From Porphyra umbilicalis (Eukaryota; Rhodophyta; Bangiophyceae; Bangiales; Bangiaceae): a stretch of 64,000 nucleotides of DNA. The position numbers and the translations under genes were made by a program. The stretch lies in contig KV918781.1 of assembly GCA_002049455.2 (NCBI GenBank), forward strand, positions 412,156-476,155. The letters run 5' to 3'. Shown in pieces: positions 55,626 to 64,000 of this stretch; the first letter of the stretch is position 1; every line of letters starts with the position of its first letter. The notes under the pieces are model-generated. The model was not told the DNA's origin, ran no database searches, and worked only from the letters and a program-made list of their open reading frames with translations.

Positions 55626-56279
55626 ATGCACCTTGTGCGGCTCTCAAATCTGATTGTGCTGCTGGCGACGGTGGGGCGGGTGACCGTCGCTGACCCTCTC
55701 CACGGGGAGCCGCAGCAAACCCGTGCGCCGGCGCTGCCCACGTCGCACCAAGGAGGTTTTCTTCCATGGGTTGAGCCCCTTCCGTCGACGACGCCGTGCC
55801 CACCCTCGCAGCCACCATCCCCGCACGACGACATGTCGCGGCGGCTGCCCGTCGCCGCCGCCCGCGCCGTGACAGGGCCCCCTCACGCCTCCCCAGCGCG
55901 GCCATCGGCTGCACGACGGCGTCTACGACCCGTTCCCGCAGGCCGACAAGCGGTGCTGACCCGCCGCCCGACGGTGCCGACCCGCCGCCCGACGGGTCCG
56001 GCCGGCCGCCCGACCCGCGTGCCGGCCGCCCCCACCCGCCCGCCGCGCCCCCCGACGCCGACGCGGCGGCCGACGCGGACACCGCGGCCGACCCGCCGGC
56101 CGACGCGGACACCGCGGCCGTCGCGTCGGCCAAACACTCCGCCCCGCCGCCGCGACGGCTCGACGGGAGCGCCCTCATCGGGCCTTTCCACGGGAAAGAT
56201 CGTCGCCATTGTTCTGGCCGTGGTGGTGGGGGTGGCCCTGCTCGCCACCACCGTGTGGTGGTGCCGCGGCCGCGGCTAG
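55626..56279 (+). CDS. Small type I membrane protein with Pro/Arg/Thr-rich ectodomain
   Basis: This is a 217-residue protein from the ATG at 55626. The first 21 residues (HLVRLSNLIVLLATVGRVTVA) are a good signal peptide. The middle is Pro-, Arg- and Thr-rich with repeated RRPTRTPRPT units, and the C-terminus GKIVAIVLAVVVGVALLATTVWW is a transmembrane helix followed by CRGRG. Thus the Pro/Thr-rich part would face the outside or the lumen, as in cell-wall-associated or O-glycosylated proteins. I do not recognise a family. The frame is open upstream to 55281, but only this start gives a signal peptide. Confidence 0.55.
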   Translation: MHLVRLSNLIVLLATVGRVTVADPLHGEPQQTRAPALPTSHQGGFLPWVEPLPSTTPCPPSQPPSPHDDMSRRLPVAAARAVTGPPHASPARPSAARRRLRPVPAGRQAVLTRRPTVPTRRPTGPAGRPTRVPAAPTRPPRPPTPTRRPTRTPRPTRRPTRTPRPSRRPNTPPRRRDGSTGAPSSGLSTGKIVAIVLAVVVGVALLATTVWWCRGRG

Positions 56280-57105
56280 CGGGTGTGGGTGCCGGGGGGC
56301 GGACGGTTTTGTGCGAGCGGCCTGAGTCGCACGCCACACCCGCCACGCCGTGCGGGTTGGGCGACATGGCGTGGCGGCGCGTGGCTACCAGCACGCCACT
56401 CGTAGAGGTGGCGCCACTGCCTTGCGAGCGCAACGGGCGCAGGCCACCGACGTTTTTTTTTTGGGAGGGGCGCCCCGTCGCGGACTTGGATGCGCACTTG
56501 GAAAGCTTGAGCCTTTCAATTGTCTTGCGCACCCCACAGAGGCGCCGTTTGTTTAGATCAAGAATAACGGCAACGTCGCGTTGGGCCACCTCAACTGTAG
56601 GGCCGAGATGTTCTTCATCGCCGGCCGGTCGGCCGCTGGGATGAATATGGCTGCGTGTCACCTGTAGACTTGGGAGGGGCGTCGCGTGGGCCCCGGTGGA
56701 CGCGGGTACAACCCGCAACGCATCCAGAAGGGCGCTGCCGCCAACCCTGCGCTGTATGGCTGTAGTGCGCTTCTTGGCCCACTCGAATAGCACCGTTGCC
56801 GCCGCTGTTGTTCTTGTTCAACGCGGTCCAGAATGAGAAAACAGCACGAGGTCTCGATCAGCCTTGTCTGTGTTGTAGCCCACCCGTGCTCCTGTGAGCT
56901 CTCTGCCAAAGCCATTGGCGCGACGGCCTTGCCGTCCGTCGTCCCGCCCATCGCCGTTGCGGGCGCTAAGCGCGTCGGCTCGCCGCCGTGGTGCCGCCTC
57001 TGGCCGCCGCCCTCCCCCCCCCCGCCTCCCGCCCCCTCGCCCTCCCCCCCCCCTGTTTTCTATTCCGGGGACCCTTTCTTTGGTCCCTTCTAGTGGCTGA
57101 TCGGC
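56280..57105. other. Intergenic, no gene seen
   Basis: There is GC-rich sequence up to the ribosome recycling factor start; C-rich runs lie at 57008-57053. Confidence 0.5.
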
Positions 57106-58545
57106 ATGGCCGCCGCCGCCCCGCCGCTGCGGCGGCTGCTCGGCCGCTACGCCGTCGCGGCGGCGGGGACGCCCCACCCCCCCGCCCCCTCCCGCCCCCC
57201 CCTCCCTCCCTCCACGCTCGACGGTGCCTATCAGCATTGCTCCCCCCCCCTTCCGCCGGCCCCTTCCAGTCCCCCGCGTGGACGCCCTGGCGCCTCAGCG
57301 GCGGCGGTGCGGCGGCCCCGCTGCCCGCCGCGGCGCGTGGCAAGAAGAAAAAGGCGGGGGCGGGGGCGGGTGGCGGCGACGCCCCCCGCCGCCGCCGTCG
57401 TGGTGGCGGCGACGTCGCCGCCGTCGACGAGGACGGCGACGGCGGCGGCGGCGACGGGCCGCAGGGCACCGACGGTGACGCGGCGGACGGCGTGGACGAG
57501 GATGCGATTGCGGCGGCGGGTAGCCGCATGACCGCCGTGGTCGACGGGCTGCGGCGGGAGCTCGGGCGGTTGCGCGTTGATGGCGCGCACGCGGGGCTGC
57601 TCGACGGTACGTGGGGGGGGGGGGCTCTGGGAGGTTGGGGGGTGCGTCAGCGCGCTGGTCGAGTCATCTCGGGGTGGGCGCGTGCCGACACGCTGACCGC
57701 GTGCCCGGCCGCTCTTGTTTTCTTTTTCTTTTTTTGCTTTTTCCATTGCGCGTCTGCGCCGTGTGTCTGTGGGTGTCTCCCCCCCACCGCCCGCGCATCC
57801 CCCCCCGCCCCCCCTCCCCCCCGGCAGGCGTGCGGGTGCGCGCGTATGGTGGGACGGCCCCCCTGGCGGACCTCGCCACCGTGGCCGTCCGCGACGGCGC
57901 CCTGCGCGTGGCCGTCCACGATCCGGCGCTCGGCGGGGCGGTGGACAAGGCCATCCGGGGGGCGGGGCTCGGCCTCAACCCGACGCCGATGGGGGGGGGG
58001 GGGGTTGACCGTCCGCGTGCCCCGCGCGTCAGACGCGACGCGCGCAGAGATGGCCAAGGTGCGTTGGGGGGGGGGGGGCGCGTGAGGAGGGCGGGGGGGG
58101 GGGGGGGCGGGGGGGGTATGGGCGGCGTCGACGCCGCGCGCGGCGGGTGCCACGGCGTGTGTGCCCGCGGGCGCCACACACCCCGCGCGGGCGGTGGTGC
58201 GGCGGCGGCGTTGCCATGAGCGCCGCCGGGGCGGCGCGGAAGCAAACTAACGGGCTCGACGACGGCGCGGAAGCAAACTAACGGGCTCGATGACGGCGCG
58301 GGGTGCGTTTTTTTTCACTTGGTTGGTGTGGGCTCTCCCGCGATGCCCCCCGCCAGACCGCCGCGCGCGCCGGCGAGGCGGCCCGCATCGCCATCCGGTC
58401 GGCGCGGCGCCCCCTCCACGACGGTGTGCGGGGCGTCGACGACGAGCGGCGGCGCAAGGCGCTCGGCAAGGCGCTGGAGCGGGTGACGGAGGGGGCCCTG
58501 GGGGGGTCGCCACCGCCGTGGAGAAAAAGGTGGTTGAGATTACGG
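57106..58545 (+). CDS. Organellar ribosome recycling factor
   Basis: Conserved RRF segments appear in order. RRELGRLRVDGAHAGLLDG ends an exon at 57606 (donor GTACGT). An exon from 57828 begins VRVRAYGGTAPLADLA and continues through DPALGGAVDKAIRGAGLGLNPTP to AEMAK (donor GTGCGT at 58059). A last exon from 58357 reads RAGEAARIAIRSARRPLHDG to VEKKVVEI. RRF splits post-termination ribosomes with EF-G in mitochondria and plastids. The N-terminus from ATG 57106 (MAAAAPPLRRLLGRY) is Arg/Ala-rich like a mitochondrial presequence, but its junction to the next exon (around 57226-57270) is unresolved. The frame shifts by one base at a 14-G run (57991-58004) and again at seven G (58500-58506). These may be sequence errors; if real, the gene is dead. 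Confidence 0.7.
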
Positions 58546-61500
58546 GGGGGGGTGAGCGGGGAGGGGGGGAGGGGGGGGGGTGGGCGGGCGCAACCACGTC
58601 CGCGCCGCGGCCGGCACGCCGCGCCGCGAAGTGCCAGCCGCCGCGCCGGCGGTCGCGGCGCGCCAGCGGGCGTGGGACGGCGGTGGGCGCGTGGGGCGGG
58701 ACCCCGGGGGGCGTGACTCGGCCGCCAGGGCGACGAGAAGAAAATCGGTACAAGCGCGGCGCGGCCGGCGTATCGGACGGTGGCCCCCAGACGCCCGCGT
58801 CGACGACCACACTGCCCGCAGGCGATGAGCCACTCGCGGTCGCCCCCCTATACAACGCGGCGCGCGCCGTCGGCGCGCGCCGCCACCGCGCGCGCCGCGG
58901 GCGGGGGTGCCCTCAAACCCGCCGCCGCTTGGCCGCCTGGCCGCCCCCGGCACCGTCGGGCGGCGCCCCCCCCGCGGCGCCCCCGGCGGCCGCCCACGCG
59001 GGCACGGGCGGCGGCGGCGGCGGCGGCGCCCCCGCCGCCGACGGTGCCAGCGCCGAGGCGGCCATAAAGCCCCCCCGCGGCGCGCGGGGCGCGCGGGGCG
59101 CGCGCGGTGCGCGTGGCGCGCGAGGCCGCCGGCCTGTGCCCCCCCCCAGCCACCACCCATCTCGGCGGCGGCGGCAACGGCAACGGCGTCGGCGCCCGCC
59201 GCCGCACCCACCGCCGCCACGGTCGCCGTCGGCGGCCACGTGGCGGCGATGCCGCCGCTCGCCGCGGCGGTGCCCGCGGCAGGGCCGGCGGCGGCACCCG
59301 CCGCCGCGGCGCGGCCGCGGGCCGCAACGGCGCTCGCCATCTCAATCCGTGGCGGCGGGCCGACGGCGGCGGCGGCGGCGCCGGGGCGCGGGGGCGGTCG
59401 CCACGGGCGCGCCTCCGCCGCGTGCTCCTCCCCGTCATCAATCGGGTCGTCCTCGTCGGCGGCGGCGCCACCGCCGCCGTGGCCGCTGCCGTCTGCTACC
59501 CCACCCCCCCCGCCCCCGCCCCCGCCTTCGCCCCGCCGCCACTCGTCCAACACCGCCAGCAGCCCGTCGAGCCCCGCCGCCCGCACGCCGACCGCCAGCA
59601 AGCCGTCGACGCTCGCCGGCCGCGCCGTGGCCACGGCAACGGCCAAGTGCGGCGGCAGCAAATCGTCGGCCGCCACCCCCGCCGCCGCCCCCGCCGCGTC
59701 GCGCCACCCGTGGATGGCCGCGGCGAGCGCGTGCAGCCGCGACCGAGACGCGGGCCCGACGGCCGGGGCGGCGCGGAGCGCGCGCGCCCACCCCCGGTAG
59801 ACGGTCAAGACGGGCCCCGCCCCCGCCGCGACTTCGGACGATGGCAACACGGCGAGCGCGTCAATGCCCGCTTCCGTCAACTCGCGCAGCGGCCCGCCGG
59901 CGGCGCCCGGCGGCGGCCGCGACGGCGGCGCCGGCAGCGGCGCCGTTGCCGGCGCGGCGAGAAAATCCCGCCCGGCGGGCGTGAGCGGAAAGACGGGGAA
60001 CCGCACATAGTTGGTCCGGTACGTGCGTTTGGTGCCCGACGCGCCCGACGCGAGGAGGCCGGCCTCGACGACCGCGTTGAAGACGGCACGAAAGTAGTGC
60101 ACGTCGAGGGGGGTGCCCGCCGGCGCCGCCGCCCGCGCGGCGGCGGTGGCGCCGAGGAAGCGGCGCTCGGCGGCCACCGCCTCGGCCGACAGCTTGCCAA
60201 TGTCCATCCGACAGTTGCCCTGCGTGCGGTGGATAATGGAGGGGCGGCTGTAGCCGCCCACGTCGACCCCGTCGGCGGCGCGGAGGAGCACCAGCACCGC
60301 CGCCCGATGCATGACGACCGCCCCGCTGCCGTCGCCGCCGCCGCCTCCGGCCACGCCGCGCCGCCGCACGCCGCGGGCAGGCACGGCGCCGACCGGCGGC
60401 GGGTCGCACACGTCGCACGCGCCTGTGCCCGGCGGGCACCGGTCAAAGGTGGGCGTCTCCTTGTACAGGCGCATCAGCGCGACGCGGCGGCACACGGAGC
60501 GGTCGTGCGCGTACACGCGGAGCGCCTCGATGCTCGCCGTCATTGCCCGCACCGACGGGGCCGACAGGCCGCGCATATAAAAGGGGGACAGGTAGTTTGT
60601 GAAATCCGCGTGCGTCGCGACCATCAAACAGCGGGCGGGGCGGCCGTCGCGGCCGGCGCGGCCGGCCATCTGCATGTACTCGGCGGTCGTTTTGGGCGGG
60701 CCGAGCAACACAATGTGCCGCACGTCGGGGCGGTCAATGCCCATGCCAAACGCAACGGTGGCGACGACGACCGTCGCGACGCCCTGCGCAAACTGCCGGT
60801 GCGTTTCGGCGCGCTCCTTGAGGGACAGGCCCGCGTGGTAGCGCCGCACGAGGACGGGGGGCGGCGCCGCGCCGCCCGCCGCCGCCGCCCCGCCGCCGCC
60901 GCTGCGCGGCCGCCGCACCCGCGCGGTGAGCGTCGCGTGCACCGCCTCGCACTGCTTGCGCGTCATGACGTAGATGATGGTCGATTCCGGGCGCGCGCGC
61001 AGCGCCGCGCCAAGACGGTCAATGACCGCCGCTTTGCCCGGCGCCCCCGCGTCGAGCGTCTGCACGCGCAGCGCCAGGTTGGTGCGGTCAAACGTTGCCA
61101 CCGCCACGTGCGGCTCCCGCAGCTGCAGCAGCGAACAAATGTCGGCGCGCGCGTCGGGCGCCGCCGTTGCCGTCAGCGCCATGAGCGGCACGCCCGGCAG
61201 GCGGGTGCGGAGGGCGGTCAAGCAGCCGTAATCCTTACGGAAGGCCTCCCCCCACGTGAGGATGCAGTGCGCCTCGTCAATGGCAATGAGGGCGAGGCGC
61301 CCCGCGCGGCGGAGTGCGTCGAGCCGCGGCACCGTCGTGCCGTCCATGACCTTTTCGGGGGACAAAAAGACGAGGGGGCGCTCCCCCGCCAGCGCCGCCG
61401 CCTCCTCCCCGCCGTCGGCTTGCGCGCTGCCGAGGTAGGTGGCGAGCGGCGTTGCCGCTGAGCCGCCAATCGTCGCGTTGATTTTGGCGGCTTGGTCGAC

Positions 61501-62070
61501 CATCAGCGAGATGAGGGGGGACACGACAATGACGATGCGGCGGCGGTCGTGGAGGGCGGGGAGGATAAAGCAGAGGCTCTTGCCGGCGCCCGTCGCCCAA
61601 AAGACGCACGTGTCGCGGCCCGCGAGGACGGCTTCAATGACGCCCCGCTGGCCGGGGCGGAAGCTGGTGTATCCATAGTACTGGTAGAGGGTACGGGTGA
61701 GGGGGTCGTCCGGGACGCCGGGGGGGGTGGGCACATTGACGGCAGCGGCGGCGGCCGGCGGGCCCGCCACGCCGCCAAGGGCGGGCGCGGCGGGGGGCGG
61801 CGGCGGCGGCGGCGGGGCAGCGTCAACGTCAACAATGTTTTCCGACGGCCCGCTGCGTGCAGCAACCGTCCCGGGCAGTGCGTCTAGGTCAATCGTGGTG
61901 GCGGTCGCGGCAACGGCGGCCGTGGCGGTGGCGATGACGCCACCGTCGTCGCTCACAACGACGACTTCCTCGGGCGGCGGCGCCGCGGATGACGTCTTTG
62001 ACGCCGCCGCCGGTGCGTCGAGGTCGATGGACATGAACAAGTCGTCATCACCATCATCGAGCAGGGACAT
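58540..62070 (-). CDS. RECQ: RecQ-family DNA helicase
   Basis: This is an intronless frame of 1176 residues starting MSLLDDGDDDLF. Residues 1-120 are acidic and low-complexity. Motif 0 (FRPGQ) is at 137-141, Walker A ATGAGKS at 159-165, DEAH at 265-268, then TATAAPDAR, and motif VI MQMAGRAGRDGRP. A zinc-binding CDVCDPP and a winged-helix (RQC-like) region with YSRPSIIHRTQGN follow. RecQ enzymes unwind forks and recombination intermediates 3' to 5' with ATP. From about residue 800 the sequence is Ala/Gly-rich, and the last 200 residues look like read-through of GC-rich DNA, so the true end may be earlier. It converges on, and slightly overlaps, the RRF gene; its start faces the calmodulin-like gene. 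Confidence 0.88.
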   Translation of the reverse strand: MSLLDDGDDDLFMSIDLDAPAAASKTSSAAPPPEEVVVVSDDGGVIATATAAVAATATTIDLDALPGTVAARSGPSENIVDVDAAPPPPPPPPAAPALGGVAGPPAAAAAVNVPTPPGVPDDPLTRTLYQYYGYTSFRPGQRGVIEAVLAGRDTCVFWATGAGKSLCFILPALHDRRRIVIVVSPLISLMVDQAAKINATIGGSAATPLATYLGSAQADGGEEAAALAGERPLVFLSPEKVMDGTTVPRLDALRRAGRLALIAIDEAHCILTWGEAFRKDYGCLTALRTRLPGVPLMALTATAAPDARADICSLLQLREPHVAVATFDRTNLALRVQTLDAGAPGKAAVIDRLGAALRARPESTIIYVMTRKQCEAVHATLTARVRRPRSGGGGAAAAGGAAPPPVLVRRYHAGLSLKERAETHRQFAQGVATVVVATVAFGMGIDRPDVRHIVLLGPPKTTAEYMQMAGRAGRDGRPARCLMVATHADFTNYLSPFYMRGLSAPSVRAMTASIEALRVYAHDRSVCRRVALMRLYKETPTFDRCPPGTGACDVCDPPPVGAVPARGVRRRGVAGGGGGDGSGAVVMHRAAVLVLLRAADGVDVGGYSRPSIIHRTQGNCRMDIGKLSAEAVAAERRFLGATAAARAAAPAGTPLDVHYFRAVFNAVVEAGLLASGASGTKRTYRTNYVRFPVFPLTPAGRDFLAAPATAPLPAPPSRPPPGAAGGPLRELTEAGIDALAVLPSSEVAAGAGPVLTVYRGWARALRAAPAVGPASRSRLHALAAAIHGWRDAAGAAAGVAADDLLPPHLAVAVATARPASVDGLLAVGVRAAGLDGLLAVLDEWRRGEGGGGGGGGGVADGSGHGGGGAAADEDDPIDDGEEHAAEARPWRPPPRPGAAAAAVGPPPRIEMASAVAARGRAAAAGAAAGPAAGTAAASGGIAATWPPTATVAAVGAAAGADAVAVAAAAEMGGGWGGAQAGGLARHAHRARPARPARRGGALWPPRRWHRRRRGRRRRRRRPCPRGRPPGAPRGGRRPTVPGAARRPSGGGFEGTPARGARGGGARRRRAPRCIGGRPRVAHRLRAVWSSTRASGGHRPIRRPRRACTDFLLVALAAESRPPGSRPTRPPPSHARWRAATAGAAAGTSRRGVPAAARTWLRPPTPPPPPLPAHPPP

Positions 62071-62484
62071 GGCGCATGGCGCGTGGTGGTCGACGGGGGG
62101 GTGGGGTGTGCGGCGAGATAGGGGGAGGGAGACCGCGCGTCCGAGCGGCGGGGGGGCGCGACCGGACGAGCAGGAAGGCAGGCGAAGCGCCTATGCAATG
62201 GCTGTCAAAGGACTCGGATGCAGTTCGCACGCCGAGCCAATAGTGAACTTGGCAGATCAAGTGCAGTGTGAGACTCAGTTGCGTGCTATTAAGTATCGAA
62301 ACCACTGAACGGATGCCGTTTGGCGCGTTGGCTGCGCCTACTGTGAGAGGCATCGCCACGCGCCTGGAACACACTCGTCCCTGTCCGCGCCAGCCACAAC
62401 GTGCTTCCACTGTTCCCCCGCTTCTGCTTCCCACTCCCCCCTTGTACTTCTTCCTCTTCCTTCTCCATTTCTCATTTGCCCACC
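62071..62484. promoter_or_regulatory. Shared upstream region of RecQ and calmodulin-like genes
   Basis: 414 bases separate the two divergent start codons. An AT-richer patch (62190-62300) in the centre and a pyrimidine-rich stretch just before the + strand start (62405-62478) fit a bidirectional promoter. No core element is certain. Confidence 0.4.
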
Positions 62485-62937
62485 ATGCCGCTCTCGGATG
62501 AGGAAATGACCAACCTCAAAGAGGCCTTCAAGCTCTTTGAGACGCCCGCCGGCTCGGGCTCCATGCCCGTCTCTGCGCTCGGCACCCTCCTCCGCGCGCT
62601 CGGCTACCACCCCACCCAAGCGGCCATCGCGACCGCCGCGCGTGAGGCCGACGCAGACGGCGACGGGGCGCTGCTGTTGGCCGAAGTCGTGGCGGCCGTC
62701 ACCGCCACGGCCGCGTCGGCGACCGGGCGGCTGACGACAGCGGACCTCCGCGCCGCTTTTCGGGTGTTTGACAAGGACGGGTCGGGGAGTTTGTCGGCCG
62801 ACGAGCTGCGCGGCGTCTTGACGACCATGGGGGAGAAGATGAGCGACGCGGAAGTTGACGAGATGCTCGCCGAGGCGGACGTGGATGGGGATGGCAAGAT
62901 CAATTATGCCGAGTTTGCCGCCAAGCTGCTGAGCTAG
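62485..62937 (+). CDS. Calmodulin-like EF-hand protein
   Basis: The protein has 150 residues, the length of calmodulin, starting [15 protein letters not shown] in CACCATGCC. Of four EF hands, loops 2 ([12 protein letters not shown]), 3 ([12 protein letters not shown]) and 4 ([12 protein letters not shown]) keep the calcium-binding residues. Loop 1 ([12 protein letters not shown]) has lost them. The ends [21 protein letters not shown] and [11 protein letters not shown] are typical of calmodulin and myosin light chains. It should act as a calcium sensor binding target helices; the weak first loop and short central linker set it apart from true calmodulin. It is intronless. Confidence 0.92.
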   Translation: MPLSDEEMTNLKEAFKLFETPAGSGSMPVSALGTLLRALGYHPTQAAIATAAREADADGDGALLLAEVVAAVTATAASATGRLTTADLRAAFRVFDKDGSGSLSADELRGVLTTMGEKMSDAEVDEMLAEADVDGDGKINYAEFAAKLLS

Positions 62938-63210
62938 GCGGGGAGTGGTTTTGACGGGAGGGGAAGGACGTTGCCTGAGCCGAGGAAAGCTCCGAGGGGT
63001 GGCGACCCGGCGGAGGCGGGGGCGGTTGTTTGTCGAACAGGAACGTGTGAAGGCGAGGCGCCACCCCGGCGTGCTGCAAGCGAGCTCCCATGGATGCTGC
63101 CGGCCTCCAGGGCAGAAAAAGAAAAAAACATAGAGCATCAAGCAACTGACAGAAGCAATCGAGAATGGAATCGCTGTCGTACATGCTAGGTACAAAAAAA
63201 AAGATGCGCC

Positions 63211-63675
63211 CTACGCCGACAGGGACTTGACGTCGACGCCTCGCTTGACCGCCTCGACCAGCACCTCCTCTCCCGGCGAGTTGAGGGCGGCCATCGCGTC
63301 GGCCTCGCTCATCGCCGCGACCGCCTCATTGACGCCCGCCGCCGGGTCGCTGAGCGCCCACTGCTCGGCGCGCACGCCCTCGTCCGCCGCCGCGGCGGTG
63401 GCCGGGTAGCGCTCGCAAAACTCGGCGGTCGTCAGCTCCCCCGCCGACTCGGCAAACCAGGTCGCGTCGGCCAGGTGCGCGTCGACGGAGGCCAGGTCCG
63501 ACTTCATCGCCTCGGCGGCAGCCGCCGCCTCCTTTTGCAGCGGCTCCAACGTCGAGCGCATGTCGGCGACGGCGGCCGCGATGTTGGCCTCTGGGTCCTC
63601 GGGTTTGATGGCGGCGTGGGACTGGCGGAACTTGTCGACGAGGCCGGGGTACGCGATCTTGGACGTCCACTCGTT
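63211..63675 (-). CDS. Probable mitochondrial ATP synthase subunit d, last exon (partial)
   Basis: The last exon (154 codons) follows an acceptor TCCCAG at 63676-63681. It begins NEWTSKIAYPGLVDKFRQSHAAIKPEDPE, resembling the W-x-x-Y-x-x-x-V-x-x-x-G-L-V-D-x-F segment of F1Fo-ATPase peripheral-stalk subunit d. After that it is helical and Ala/Glu-rich, ending VDVKSLSA. That subunit links F1 to the stalk in the mitochondrial inner membrane. The match is by short pattern only. The T-rich sequence 63682-63800 looks like an intron with its polypyrimidine tract; exon 1 probably lies beyond the window. Confidence 0.5.
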   Translation of the reverse strand, partial: NEWTSKIAYPGLVDKFRQSHAAIKPEDPEANIAAAVADMRSTLEPLQKEAAAAAEAMKSDLASVDAHLADATWFAESAGELTTAEFCERYPATAAAADEGVRAEQWALSDPAAGVNEAVAAMSEADAMAALNSPGEEVLVEAVKRGVDVKSLSA

Positions 63676-64000
63676 CTGGGACCGAGGCGAGGAAAATAGA
63701 ACAAAGGAGCGTAGCGATATAAACCAGGATGAGAAACACGCCGGAGAAGCATGCCAGAGCAAAAAAAAAAAGCAAAATAGGCGGAAGCGCGTCAGAAAAT
63801 GTGCATGCCGCGCCCTCGATCCTCCCCCTCGACCTATCGTCCTCCGTTGCTCTCCGCACAGCCCATTGCACCACGCCCAATGCCGCAGAGAAATAGCCGC
63901 ACTCAAGACGATGAGGCAGGCGAAACGGGCACGCACAACACCCATCGGTCCTTCCCTTGCTACCCCCGCGCCGCCCCGACCGTGCCGACCGCGTTTGGGA

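Noticed and set aside
55492-56793. 433-residue antisense ORF
   Set aside because: It covers the signal-peptide and transmembrane gene on the other strand and has no recognisable domain.
59107-61461. 784-residue ORF opposite the RecQ helicase
   Set aside because: Arg/His-rich shadow of the conserved helicase frame.

Overview
This is nuclear DNA from a GC-rich photosynthetic eukaryote. It carries a plastid triose-phosphate translocator, a plastid-targeted ArgC, organelle-targeted proteins, a Ty3/gypsy chromovirus and spliceosomal introns. Very high GC, few and short introns (about 200-310 bp), long homopolymer C/G runs and Ala/Pro/Gly-rich proteins fit a bangiophyte red alga (Porphyra/Pyropia type) best. 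That assignment is inference; no rRNA or other marker gene is present.

Layout. (A) 1-21.5 kb is one large mobile-element complex. A Ulp1/C48 SUMO-protease-like gene (+) and a KDZ-like transposase gene (-, with one in-frame stop) converge on a spacer holding a perfect 39-copy 13-bp tandem array. Matching inverted repeats lie near 72-132 and 21461-21518. A nearly intact gypsy chromovirus (12341-21038, 393-bp LTRs, 5-bp target duplication GCGGG) is nested inside. (B) 21.5-36.4 kb is a host gene block: a hypothetical plastid protein, a CCA1-like Myb factor, RAD6/UBE2A, a triose-phosphate translocator and a CCT-domain protein, followed by a cluster of unrelated perfect palindromes. (C) 37.4-43.9 kb holds argC with a hAT-type non-autonomous element just upstream, a decayed CACTA-like transposase and a Tourist-like MITE. 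(D) 45-54.7 kb holds a PIF/Harbinger-type element with its Myb-like ORF and DDE transposase converging, then a small inverted-repeat element. (E) 55.6-64 kb is a second host block: a small type I membrane protein, an organellar ribosome recycling factor, a RecQ helicase, a calmodulin-like protein and the last exon of a probable mitochondrial ATP synthase subunit d.

The host genes are ordinary eukaryotic housekeeping, plastid and regulatory functions, mostly in divergent or convergent pairs. More than half of the window is mobile DNA. Introns and frames were inferred by eye from protein-family conservation and GT-AG sites. Several genes show single-base frame conflicts at long G or C runs, so assembly error must be kept in mind.
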